A stretch of 64,000 nt of DNA from Hyphomicrobiales bacterium (GTDB taxonomy: Bacteria; Pseudomonadota; Alphaproteobacteria; Rhizobiales; Rhizobiaceae). The stretch spans positions 186,001 to 250,000 of the forward strand of contig UEGR01000007.1 of NCBI GenBank assembly GCA_900465685.1, read 5' to 3'. Positions 1 to 6,779 of the stretch are shown piece after piece (position 1 is the first letter of the stretch; each line of letters begins with the position of its first letter). The notes below the pieces were generated by a model. It did not search any database. It was not told the origin of the DNA and worked only from the letters and a program-made list of their open reading frames with translations. Position numbers and translations under genes: made by a program.

Positions 1-238
1 GCCCCGCCTTGGCCAATGGAAGGCGCGGATTGGCGATATTCCGCTGGTCGGGATCGGCGGTATGAGCGTCGAACGCGCACCGGGCGTTTTCGAAGCGGGC
101 GCCGATATCGTTTCCGTCGTCACCGACATCACCCTCAATGCCGACCCCGAAAGCCGCCTGCGTCAATGGATCGAAACCACCCGCGCTTATGCAGGCCTTG
201 CTCTGGAGCAGACCCCCATGGAAAGGCAACGCAAATGA
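1..238 (+). CDS. thiE: Thiamine-phosphate synthase, 3' end only
   Basis: Only the C-terminal 78 or so codons lie in the window, read in the frame that starts at base 2 and ends at TGA 236-238. The translation contains PLVGIGGM followed by ERAPGVFEAGADIVSVVTDI, the phosphate-binding end of the ThiE/TenI TIM barrel. ThiE joins HMP-pyrophosphate to the thiazole phosphate to form thiamine phosphate in the cytoplasm. The stop codon overlaps the ATG of the next gene (ATGA), which indicates translational coupling with the thiamine precursor uptake and salvage genes that follow. A TenI-type thiazole tautomerase is the main alternative, since the N-terminal half is not visible. Confidence 0.75.
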   Translation, partial: PRLGQWKARIGDIPLVGIGGMSVERAPGVFEAGADIVSVVTDITLNADPESRLRQWIETTRAYAGLALEQTPMERQRK

Positions 239-1203
239 AAAAGACCGTCTTCGCCGCCCTGTTCGGCCTCGCTTTCACTGTTGCCACTTCGGCTCACGCT
301 GACGACAAGCTAAAGCTCATCCTCGACTGGTACGTGAACCCGGATCACGGCCCCATCATCGTTGCCGACAAGCTCGGCTACTTCAAGGATGCCGGGCTGG
401 ACGTGGATATCGTCGCGCCTGCCGATGCCTCGACGCCGACCAAGATGGTGGCGGCGGGACAGGCCGACCTCGCCATTTCCTATCAGCAACAGGTGCATCT
501 TCAGGTGCATGAAGGTCTGCCGCTGATCCGCGTCGGCACGCTGATTGACTCACCGCTCAACTGCCTGATGACCCGCGACGACGGATCGGTGAATTCCATC
601 GCCGATCTCAAGGGCAAGAAGATCGGCTATTCGGTCGCCGGAACCGAGGAAACTTTGCTCGGCACCATTCTCGGCCAGCACGGTGTCAAACTCTCGGATG
701 TCGAACTGATCAATGTGAATTTCTCGCTCGCGCCATCGCTGATGTCGAAGCAGGTCGACGCCGTGATGGGCGCTTACCGCAATGTCGAACTGAACCAGAT
801 GGCCGTCGAAGGCGTGCCCGGCAAATGCTTCTTCGTCGAGGAGGAAGGCGTGCCGGTTTATGACGAGCTGGTCTATGTCGCCGCTTCCGACAAGCTAGAT
901 GCGGCGGAAAAGGACAAGATTTCGCGCTTCCTCTCGGCCACGGAGAAGGCCGCGCAATATATCGTCAATCACCCGGACATGGGTTACGAGCTGTTTTCAT
1001 CCTATAGCACCGAGATCAAGGACGAGTTGAACCAGCGCGCCTGGAAAGACACCGTCGCGCGCTTCTCACGCGCGCCTGCAAGCCTCGATTATGGTCGCTG
1101 GCAGCGTTATGAGGCCTATCTCAAGGAGCACAATCTGGTGCCCTCCATCCTGCCGGTCGAGAAATTCGCCATCGACGTCAACGCCGAAGGGAGCAAGTCA
1201 TGA
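235..1203 (+). CDS. thiY: ABC transporter substrate-binding protein, NMT1/THI5-like (ThiY type)
   Basis: A 322-residue periplasmic binding protein. It opens with a clear signal peptide (MKKTVFAALFGLAFTVATSAHA, then DDKLKL) and continues with the NMT1/THI5-like signature LDWYVNPDHGPIIVA and GYFKDAGLDVDIV. The family binds pyrimidine precursors of thiamine such as formyl-aminopyrimidine or HMP. The ATG at 235 is preferred over an in-frame start at 16, because the upstream extension is a frame-shifted reading of thiE. The gene overlaps thiE by 4 bases and tenA by 4 bases, so it is an internal member of a thiamine operon. The specific ligand is inferred from the family and the neighbours. Confidence 0.85.
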   Translation: MKKTVFAALFGLAFTVATSAHADDKLKLILDWYVNPDHGPIIVADKLGYFKDAGLDVDIVAPADASTPTKMVAAGQADLAISYQQQVHLQVHEGLPLIRVGTLIDSPLNCLMTRDDGSVNSIADLKGKKIGYSVAGTEETLLGTILGQHGVKLSDVELINVNFSLAPSLMSKQVDAVMGAYRNVELNQMAVEGVPGKCFFVEEEGVPVYDELVYVAASDKLDAAEKDKISRFLSATEKAAQYIVNHPDMGYELFSSYSTEIKDELNQRAWKDTVARFSRAPASLDYGRWQRYEAYLKEHNLVPSILPVEKFAIDVNAEGSKS

Positions 1204-1910
1204 GCCAGCCGCAGCCGCATTATTCATCCGAACTGTTTACGCGTCTTCGCGCCGCAACGCCTGGCGACTGGAAGCCCTATATCGAGCATGAATTCGTGCG
1301 CGGATTGGGCGATGGCACTCTGCCGAAAGCTGCCTTCCTGCATTATCTCCGTCAGGATTATGTCTATCTGCACCACTATGCGCGCGCCTTTGCGCTGGGT
1401 GTCGTCAAGGCCAATACGTTGCAGGAAACCCGGCTCTGCGCCGATATCATGCACGGCCTTGCCCATATGGAACTGCCGCTGCATGTCAGCATCTGCGCCC
1501 GCGAGGGGATCAGCGAAGACGAGCTTTACGCGACGAAGGAAGAGCCGGAAAATCTCGCTTATACGCGCTATGTGCTCGATTGCGGACAGGCGGGCGACTT
1601 CCTCGACCTGCTGACAGCGCTTGTGCCCTGCGCGCATGGCTATGGTGAGATCGGCCTCAATCTCGCCGTGACCGCCCTGCCCGGCACGCCCTATCAGGAG
1701 TGGATCGATACCTATGCGGGGGCCGAATATCAGGACATGTGCCACACGGTCGGCAAGCTGTTTGATCAGGCTGCCAAAGACCGCATCGGCGACGACTTCG
1801 AGAAAAGTCCGCGTTGGCCAAGGCTGTGCCAGATTTTTGCCACCGCAAGCAGGCTCGAGGCCGAGTTTTGGTCGATGGGGTTGAAAGCAGTTTCAGGAAA
1901 AGTGGCTTAG
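1200..1910 (+). CDS. tenA: Aminopyrimidine aminohydrolase / thiaminase II (TenA)
   Basis: 236 residues, the usual TenA length. The all-helical TenA/THI-4 fold is recognisable from YLRQDYVYLHHYARAFAL, from LVPCAHGYGEIG carrying the catalytic cysteine near residue 138, and from the C-terminal RLEAEFWSMGL with the conserved acidic residue and FW pair. TenA converts aminomethyl-HMP, a thiamine breakdown product, to HMP for reuse. It sits between the binding protein and the permease of the transporter and overlaps the former by ATGA. This is the known salvage arrangement of uptake followed by hydrolysis. Confidence 0.9.
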   Translation: MSQPQPHYSSELFTRLRAATPGDWKPYIEHEFVRGLGDGTLPKAAFLHYLRQDYVYLHHYARAFALGVVKANTLQETRLCADIMHGLAHMELPLHVSICAREGISEDELYATKEEPENLAYTRYVLDCGQAGDFLDLLTALVPCAHGYGEIGLNLAVTALPGTPYQEWIDTYAGAEYQDMCHTVGKLFDQAAKDRIGDDFEKSPRWPRLCQIFATASRLEAEFWSMGLKAVSGKVA

Positions 1911-2687
1911 TTGGACGCTACGATTTCAAATCGTTCCCGCACAAGGCGCATCGCCGACGGCTTGCTGTCGGCGGCGGTGGCGCTGGCCATCTGGCAGGCG
2001 GTGGTGAGCATCGGCCAGATGCCGCGCTTCATTCTGCCCGGCCCGCTGGATGTGGTGCAGGCGCTGATCGCCAATGCCGGGCTGATCACTGAGAACGCCG
2101 CCGCCACCATCGGCGAAGTTCTGGGCGGTCTCGTCCTTGGCAGTGCGGTCGGCATCGCGACCGCCATCTGCCTGATGATGTCGCCGCTGGCGCAGCGGCT
2201 CGTCATGCCCGCCATGGTGTTTAGTCAGGCGATCCCGATCTTTGCGCTCGCCCCGATTTTAACCTTGTGGCTCGGCTACGGTCCTGCATCGAAGATCGCG
2301 GTTACGGTGCTGATGATCTTCTTCCCTATCGTTTCTACCTTCTTCGACGGCATGCGGCGCACTGATAGCAGCCTGATCGACGCAGCGGAAATTCTGGGCG
2401 CGGGACGCATGGCGATCCTGTTTCGCATCCGCATCCCGTCCGCCTTTCCCTCACTGGCATCGGGCCTGAGCCTTGCCGCCGTCTATGCGCCCATCGGCGC
2501 TGTGGTGGGCGAATGGGTCGGCGCATCGAAGGGCCTCGGCTATCTGATGCTGCTCGCCAATGGACGCGCCAAGGTGGATCTGATGTTCGCCTGCCTGTTC
2601 GTGCTGGCTGCCTTCACCATGCTGCTGCACGGCACGGTGTCGCATTTCGCCCGCAAGCTTGCCGCCTGGCCGAAAAAAGCCGCATAA
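1911..2687 (+). CDS. thiX: ABC transporter permease for thiamine precursor (ThiX type)
   Basis: 258 residues of a BPD_transp_1 (SsuC/TauC-like) permease with about six membrane segments. The ATPase-contacting EAA loop is visible as AAEILGAGRMAILFRIRIP. The start is a TTG placed directly after the tenA stop, with no base between them. No ATPase gene follows, because a strong terminator comes next, so the ATP-binding subunit (ThiZ) should be upstream of the window or elsewhere. The substrate assignment rests on the operon context. Confidence 0.8.
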   Translation: MDATISNRSRTRRIADGLLSAAVALAIWQAVVSIGQMPRFILPGPLDVVQALIANAGLITENAAATIGEVLGGLVLGSAVGIATAICLMMSPLAQRLVMPAMVFSQAIPIFALAPILTLWLGYGPASKIAVTVLMIFFPIVSTFFDGMRRTDSSLIDAAEILGAGRMAILFRIRIPSAFPSLASGLSLAAVYAPIGAVVGEWVGASKGLGYLMLLANGRAKVDLMFACLFVLAAFTMLLHGTVSHFARKLAAWPKKAA

Positions 2688-2714
2688 AAAACCGGCGGGG
2701 TCTCCGCCGGTTTT
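2688..2714 (+). terminator. Rho-independent terminator of the thiamine operon
   Basis: An 11-bp perfect stem (AAAACCGGCGG / CCGCCGGTTTT) with a 5-base loop begins at the base after the permease stop codon and ends in T4. It closes the thiE-thiY-tenA-thiX transcript. Confidence 0.9.
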
Positions 2715-2784
2715 CACATTCCTTCAGACCGCCATTAGCACTACAGCTGCATTCTTCGTGATGCCGGCCTGCAACGAGCAATTT

Positions 2785-2837
2785 CCTGCGCTCCGGTGCT
2801 CACGTACCCAAAAGTACGCTCCGCTCCGGTGCTCGAA
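2785..2837. repeat. Intergenic palindromic repeat, family B copy 1
   Basis: The sequence contains GCGCTCCGGTGCTCACGTAC, a short loop, then GTACGCTCCGCTCCGGTGC. The same block recurs in inverse orientation at 11701-11772 and, interrupted, at 30711-30832. It lies between two convergent genes and codes for nothing visible. Confidence 0.7.
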
Positions 2838-2881
2838 AATCACTCGTTTCGCCACGGCCTGACGAATTTGCAACTGTAGTG

Positions 2882-4315
2882 TCAGGCCAGCGTATAGGCC
2901 GTCTTGACCGTCGTGTAGAACTCGGCGGCGTAACGGCCCTGCTCGCGCGGACCGTAGCTCGAACCCTTGCGCCCGCCGAACGGGACATGGAAATCGACAC
3001 CGGCGGTCGGCAGATTGACCATCACCATGCCCGCTTCCGAATTGCGCTTGAAATGCGTGGCATATTTCAGGCTCGTCGTGCAAATGCCCGACGACAGACC
3101 GAAGTTCGTATCGTTGGCAGTGGCGAGCGCTTCTTCGTAATCCTTGACGCGGATGACCGAAGCGACCGGGCCGAAGATTTCCTCGCGGCTGATGCGCATC
3201 TGGTTGGTGGCTTCGGTGAAAAGTGCTGGCTGGAGATAGAAGCCCGGCGTCTCGCGGTTCAGGCGCTCGCCGCCAAAGGCAAGCTTCGCGCCTTCCTTGC
3301 GGCCAAGCTCGATATAATCCATGTCCTGCTGAAGCTGGCTTGCGTCAACGACCGGGCCGATATGCGTGCCCTGCTTCAGCGCATTGTCGACCACGACGCC
3401 CTTCAGCCTTTCGATGGCAGCAGCAACGAACTTGTCGTGGATGCCTTCCGTCACGATGATACGCGAGGACGCGGTGCAGCGCTGACCGGTCGAGAAGAAG
3501 GCCGAATTGACCACGGATTCGACCGCAACATTGAGATCGGCATCATCCAGAACGACGACCGGGTTCTTGCCGCCCATTTCAAGCTGGAAGCGACGATTGT
3601 GCTCGATGGAGGCAGCGGCAACGCGCTTGCCCGTACCGGTCGAGCCGGTGAAGGTCACAGCCTGAACATCGGCGCTGTCCAGAATGGTCTGGCCGACGAC
3701 CGAACCCCTGCCCATGACGAGGTTGAGAACGCCCTTCGGCAGTCCGGCGCGGTGCAGGATATCGACAATCGCCCAGGAGCAGCCCGGCACGAGGTCGGCT
3801 GGCTTGAAGACGATTGTGTTGCCGTAGCAGAGCGCGGGCGCAATCTTCCAGGTCGGGATGGCGATCGGGAAATTCCACGGCGTGATGATACCGACGACAC
3901 CAACAGCTTCACGGGTGACCTCCACGCCGATGCCCGGACGCGCCGAAGGCAGCGTTTCACCGGCAAGGCGCAGGCACTCGCCTGCGAAGAAATCGAAAAT
4001 CTGGCTGGCGCGGATGGTTTCGCCGATGCCTTCGGCAAGCGTCTTGCCTTCTTCGCGCGACAGGAGACGGCCAAGCTCGTCCTTGCGCGCCAGAATCTCG
4101 TCGGCTGCCTTACGCAGGATCGCATGGCGCTCCAGAATGCCGGAACGTGACCAGGCCGGGAAAGCGGCCTTGGCAGCTGCAATCGCCGCTTTCGTGTCTT
4201 CAGCAGTCGCGCGGGCATAGGTGCCCACCACATCATTGGTGTCGGACGGATTGATGTTGGCAGTGCCGTCACCGCCAACCCACTCGCCAGCGATCAGATT
4301 CTGATGAATTGTCAT
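2882..4315 (-). CDS. Aldehyde dehydrogenase, probably 2,5-dioxovalerate (alpha-ketoglutaric semialdehyde) dehydrogenase type
   Basis: 477 residues of the NAD(P)-dependent aldehyde dehydrogenase superfamily. The cofactor and catalytic motifs are all present: TPWNFPIAIPTWKIAPAL, FTGSTGTGKRV, QLEMGGKNPVVV with the general-base glutamate, and STGQRCTASSRI with the catalytic cysteine. The ATG at 4315 (MTIHQNLIAGEW) is chosen because the family starts just before the IAGEW motif. The open frame upstream to 4534 is low-complexity leader, and GGGAGAGA precedes this ATG. The closest family I can name is the KGSADH/succinate-semialdehyde group used in sugar-acid catabolism. No sugar-acid genes are adjacent, so the substrate is uncertain. 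Confidence 0.8.
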   Translation of the reverse strand: MTIHQNLIAGEWVGGDGTANINPSDTNDVVGTYARATAEDTKAAIAAAKAAFPAWSRSGILERHAILRKAADEILARKDELGRLLSREEGKTLAEGIGETIRASQIFDFFAGECLRLAGETLPSARPGIGVEVTREAVGVVGIITPWNFPIAIPTWKIAPALCYGNTIVFKPADLVPGCSWAIVDILHRAGLPKGVLNLVMGRGSVVGQTILDSADVQAVTFTGSTGTGKRVAAASIEHNRRFQLEMGGKNPVVVLDDADLNVAVESVVNSAFFSTGQRCTASSRIIVTEGIHDKFVAAAIERLKGVVVDNALKQGTHIGPVVDASQLQQDMDYIELGRKEGAKLAFGGERLNRETPGFYLQPALFTEATNQMRISREEIFGPVASVIRVKDYEEALATANDTNFGLSSGICTTSLKYATHFKRNSEAGMVMVNLPTAGVDFHVPFGGRKGSSYGPREQGRYAAEFYTTVKTAYTLA

Positions 4316-4513
4316 ATGAACTCTCTCTCCCGATATCAGCCGTGCGGCCCTGATATATCTCACTTTCATTCGCGCATCGAACCAGCGAATGCAAGGTTGC
4401 AACGGGCTTTTAGCAGAAAATGTGAAAAGTATTACTTTTAAAATCCCAAAATCGACGTTCTTGTAAAATTGCCACACCCGACACCTTGCGAACCAGAAAT
4501 TGCATTTAGGGCC

Positions 4514-4541
4514 TTGGCAAACAATCTTGCTCATTTATTGT
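4514..4541 (+). promoter_or_regulatory. Putative sigma-70 promoter for the ABC exporter leader
   Basis: TTGGCA (4514-4519) is followed by a 16-base spacer and TATTGT (4536-4541), which would start transcription near 4548, just upstream of the small leader ORF. Confidence 0.45.
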
Positions 4542-4574
4542 GCACGCATCTGAAACACTGGCAGGAGGTATGAG

Positions 4575-4637
4575 ATGCGCGTCGATTATCCATTCCCAAT
4601 GGTGCCCTGTGTTTCTGCGGGCGCCTCTAATCGCTAG
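4575..4637 (+). CDS. Putative 20-residue leader peptide upstream of the ABC exporter
   Basis: A short ORF (MRVDYPFPMVPCVSAGASNR, stop TAG) begins 6 bases after a perfect AGGAGG (4563-4568). This is the best ribosome-binding site in the interval. The last third of the ORF overlaps the first arms of a series of mutually exclusive hairpins that ends in a terminator before the exporter gene, so its translation could steer the folding. No family is recognised. Confidence 0.5.
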   Translation: MRVDYPFPMVPCVSAGASNR

Positions 4638-4736
4638 GTCCGCGGCCCGCCTCGCGGGCTGAGTATCGCTCCTTCGGAGCACCTTTCCAAAACCACCGCT
4701 GTTCGCGGCTCCTCCCGGAGCCGATCGTTTTGTTTT
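4601..4736 (+). promoter_or_regulatory. Putative transcription attenuator (alternating hairpins and terminator)
   Basis: Segments able to pair are: GGTGCCC 4601-4607 with GGGCGCC 4619-4625; GCGGGC 4617-4622 with GCCCGC 4645-4650; the same GCCCGC with GCGGGC 4654-4659; GCTCC 4668-4672 with GGAGC 4676-4680; that GGAGC with GCTCC 4708-4712; and CGGCTCC 4706-4712 with GGAGCCG 4717-4723. The last hairpin is followed by TTTTGTTTT (4728-4736) and looks like an intrinsic terminator 44 bases before the exporter ATG. Each arm can pair with the one before or after it, the layout of a ribosome-controlled attenuator. Confidence 0.5.
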
Positions 4737-4779
4737 CTCAATCAAGGGCCAGTTCTGCGCGCGAGCACAGGCTGGTAAT

Positions 4780-6588
4780 ATGGATATGACTCGGTTTCGT
4801 TTAGATTTCCGGGGACCTGCGTTCCGCAATGTCCTCGGCTACACTTTCAGCCATTGGCGAAGTCAGCCCTTGCGGCTGGCGCTGATGATAATCGGCATGC
4901 TGCTTGCAACAGCCGCAGATGTTTTGACCCCGCTCTATTCAGGGCGGCTGGTCGATGCGCTTTCGCTTGGCAATAATGGTGCATGGGATGCCGCCATTCA
5001 GGCGCTTGTCGTGCTACTGGCGCTGGGCGCGCTGGCGCTGATCACCCGCCAGTTGACCTTCTATGTCATCACCGACTTCACCCTGAAGATCATGAGCGAC
5101 ATGGCGGCAAGTTCGTTCCACAAGTTGCAGCGGTTTTCGACCGACTGGCACGCCAATGCCTTTGCCGGATCAACAGTCCGCAAGGTTTCGCGCGCCATGT
5201 GGGCGCTCGATCTGCTCAATGACACGCTGATCGTGGCGCTGTTGCCGTCAATCCTGATGCTGCTTGGCTCGGTTGCGTTGCTGTCGTGGTACTGGCCGCT
5301 GATGGGGCTGCTGGTTGCAATCGGCTCTGTGCTGTTCATCGTCTGCACGATTGTGATTTCGCTTGGCTTTGTTGCGCCCGCTGCAACATTGGCCAATAGC
5401 TGGGACACGCGCATGGGCGGCTCGCTGGCCGATGCCATCTCCTGCAACGCTGTCGTGAAGGCATTCGGCGCGGAAAGCCGTGAAGATGTTCGTCTGTCCA
5501 AGGTCGTCACCAAGTGGCGCAGTCGCACGCGCCGCACATGGCTGATCGGCACGCTGAACGGCTTCATTCAGGGCGCGAACCTTCTGGTCATGCGCGGTGT
5601 TGTCATTGCCTTTGCGCTCTATCTCTGGAGCCAGGGCAAAGCCACGGCAGGCGACATCACCTTTGTTCTGACAGCCTTCTTCATGTTGCAGGGCTATCTG
5701 CGCGATGTCGGCATGCATATCCGCAACCTGCAACGGTCGGTCAACGACATGGAAGAACTGGTCGATATCGAGGCACAGCCCTATGGCATTGCCGACAGGT
5801 CTGGCGCTCCCGCCATCAAGATCGGTGCGGGCGAGATCACATTCGATCATGTCACGTTCCATTATGGCAACCATGAAGACCCGCTTTACCGCGACTTCTC
5901 GGTCAAGATCGATGCGGGCGAGCGGGTCGGCCTTGTCGGCCATTCCGGCTCCGGCAAGACCACCTTCGTGAAGCTGATTCAGCGGCTTTACGACGTCACG
6001 GACGGCGCCATCCGCATTGATGGTCAGAACATTGCTGAGGTCACCCAGGCGTCGCTGCGGTCGCAGATTGCCATCGTGCAGCAGGAGCCGATCCTGTTTC
6101 ACCGCACACTGGCCGAGAACATCGCCTATGCCCGTCCCGGCGCGACACAGGCCGAGATTGAGGAAGCGGCACGCCTTGCCAGCGCGCATGACTTCATCAC
6201 CCGGCTGCCGAAGGGCTATGCGACACTGGTGGGTGAACGCGGCGTGAAGCTGTCGGGCGGCGAACGCCAGCGCGTGGCCATTGCCCGGGCGTTTCTGGCC
6301 AATGCGCCGGTTCTGATCCTTGACGAGGCGACGTCCAGCCTCGACTCGGAATCGGAAGTGCTGATCCAGCAGGCGATGGAACGTCTGATGGTCGGGCGTA
6401 CCACGCTCGTCATCGCTCACCGGCTATCGACGGTGCGCGCACTCGACCGGCTGCTTGTCTTCGACAAGGGTCAGATCATCGAGGAAGGCGACCATGACGC
6501 GCTGATCCGCAAGCCGGGCGGCATCTACCGCCGTCTGTTCGAACGGCAGGCGCTGGAGCTGACCAAGGGTCTCGAAGACGTCATTTAA
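4780..6588 (+). CDS. ABC transporter, fused permease and ATPase (MsbA/multidrug exporter type)
   Basis: 602 residues. The first 320 or so form an ABC type-1 transmembrane domain with about six segments. The C-terminal nucleotide-binding domain has Walker A GHSGSGKTTF, signature LSGGERQRVAIARAF, Walker B VLILDEATSSLDS and the switch histidine in LVIAHRLST. Such half-transporters act as dimers in the inner membrane and export lipids, drugs or peptides. It is a single-gene transcript: a leader ORF and attenuator-like hairpins precede it and a strong terminator follows. An ATG at 4786 is an alternative start. The substrate is unknown; the leader arrangement would suit an exporter induced by translation inhibitors. 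Confidence 0.85.
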   Translation: MDMTRFRLDFRGPAFRNVLGYTFSHWRSQPLRLALMIIGMLLATAADVLTPLYSGRLVDALSLGNNGAWDAAIQALVVLLALGALALITRQLTFYVITDFTLKIMSDMAASSFHKLQRFSTDWHANAFAGSTVRKVSRAMWALDLLNDTLIVALLPSILMLLGSVALLSWYWPLMGLLVAIGSVLFIVCTIVISLGFVAPAATLANSWDTRMGGSLADAISCNAVVKAFGAESREDVRLSKVVTKWRSRTRRTWLIGTLNGFIQGANLLVMRGVVIAFALYLWSQGKATAGDITFVLTAFFMLQGYLRDVGMHIRNLQRSVNDMEELVDIEAQPYGIADRSGAPAIKIGAGEITFDHVTFHYGNHEDPLYRDFSVKIDAGERVGLVGHSGSGKTTFVKLIQRLYDVTDGAIRIDGQNIAEVTQASLRSQIAIVQQEPILFHRTLAENIAYARPGATQAEIEEAARLASAHDFITRLPKGYATLVGERGVKLSGGERQRVAIARAFLANAPVLILDEATSSLDSESEVLIQQAMERLMVGRTTLVIAHRLSTVRALDRLLVFDKGQIIEEGDHDALIRKPGGIYRRLFERQALELTKGLEDVI

Positions 6589-6614
6589 CCGACGAATATC
6601 GTCAGCACTTAAAG

Positions 6615-6650
6615 AATAGGGCCGGAATCACTTCCGGCCCTATTTTTATT
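6615..6650 (+). terminator. Rho-independent terminator after the ABC exporter
   Basis: A 13-bp perfect stem (AATAGGGCCGGAA / TTCCGGCCCTATT) with loop TCAC is followed by a T-rich run. Confidence 0.9.
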
Positions 6651-6714
6651 GGGCTTTTTCTATTCATTGCGCGTTCAGATCACGTCCGGTATCACCCGCC
6701 GCTCAACCGTGGCT

Positions 6715-6741
6715 TGACATTTCCATGACAGAAATGTGACA
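6715..6741 (+). promoter_or_regulatory. Pho-box-like triple direct repeat
   Basis: TGACA occurs at 6715, 6726 and 6737, an exact 11-bp period. On the other strand this reads TGTCA-N6-TGTCA-N6-TGTCA, close to the PhoB box consensus CTGTCAT-N4-CTGTCAT. A possible -10 hexamer CATATT begins 10 bases after the last repeat, and the ATG of the phosphoglycerol-transferase-like gene follows at 6780. The repeats run opposite to the gene. Confidence 0.45.
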
Positions 6742-6779
6742 CGAAATTTCTCATATTTAGAAATGGTAGCAGGTAAGAC

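Noticed and set aside
16-234. N-terminal extension of the binding-protein frame
   Set aside because: It is an out-of-frame reading of the thiE 3' end; the signal peptide begins at the ATG at 235.
2879-4150. 423-residue open frame on the plus strand
   Set aside because: It is the antisense shadow of the aldehyde dehydrogenase, with no family motifs and no ribosome-binding site.
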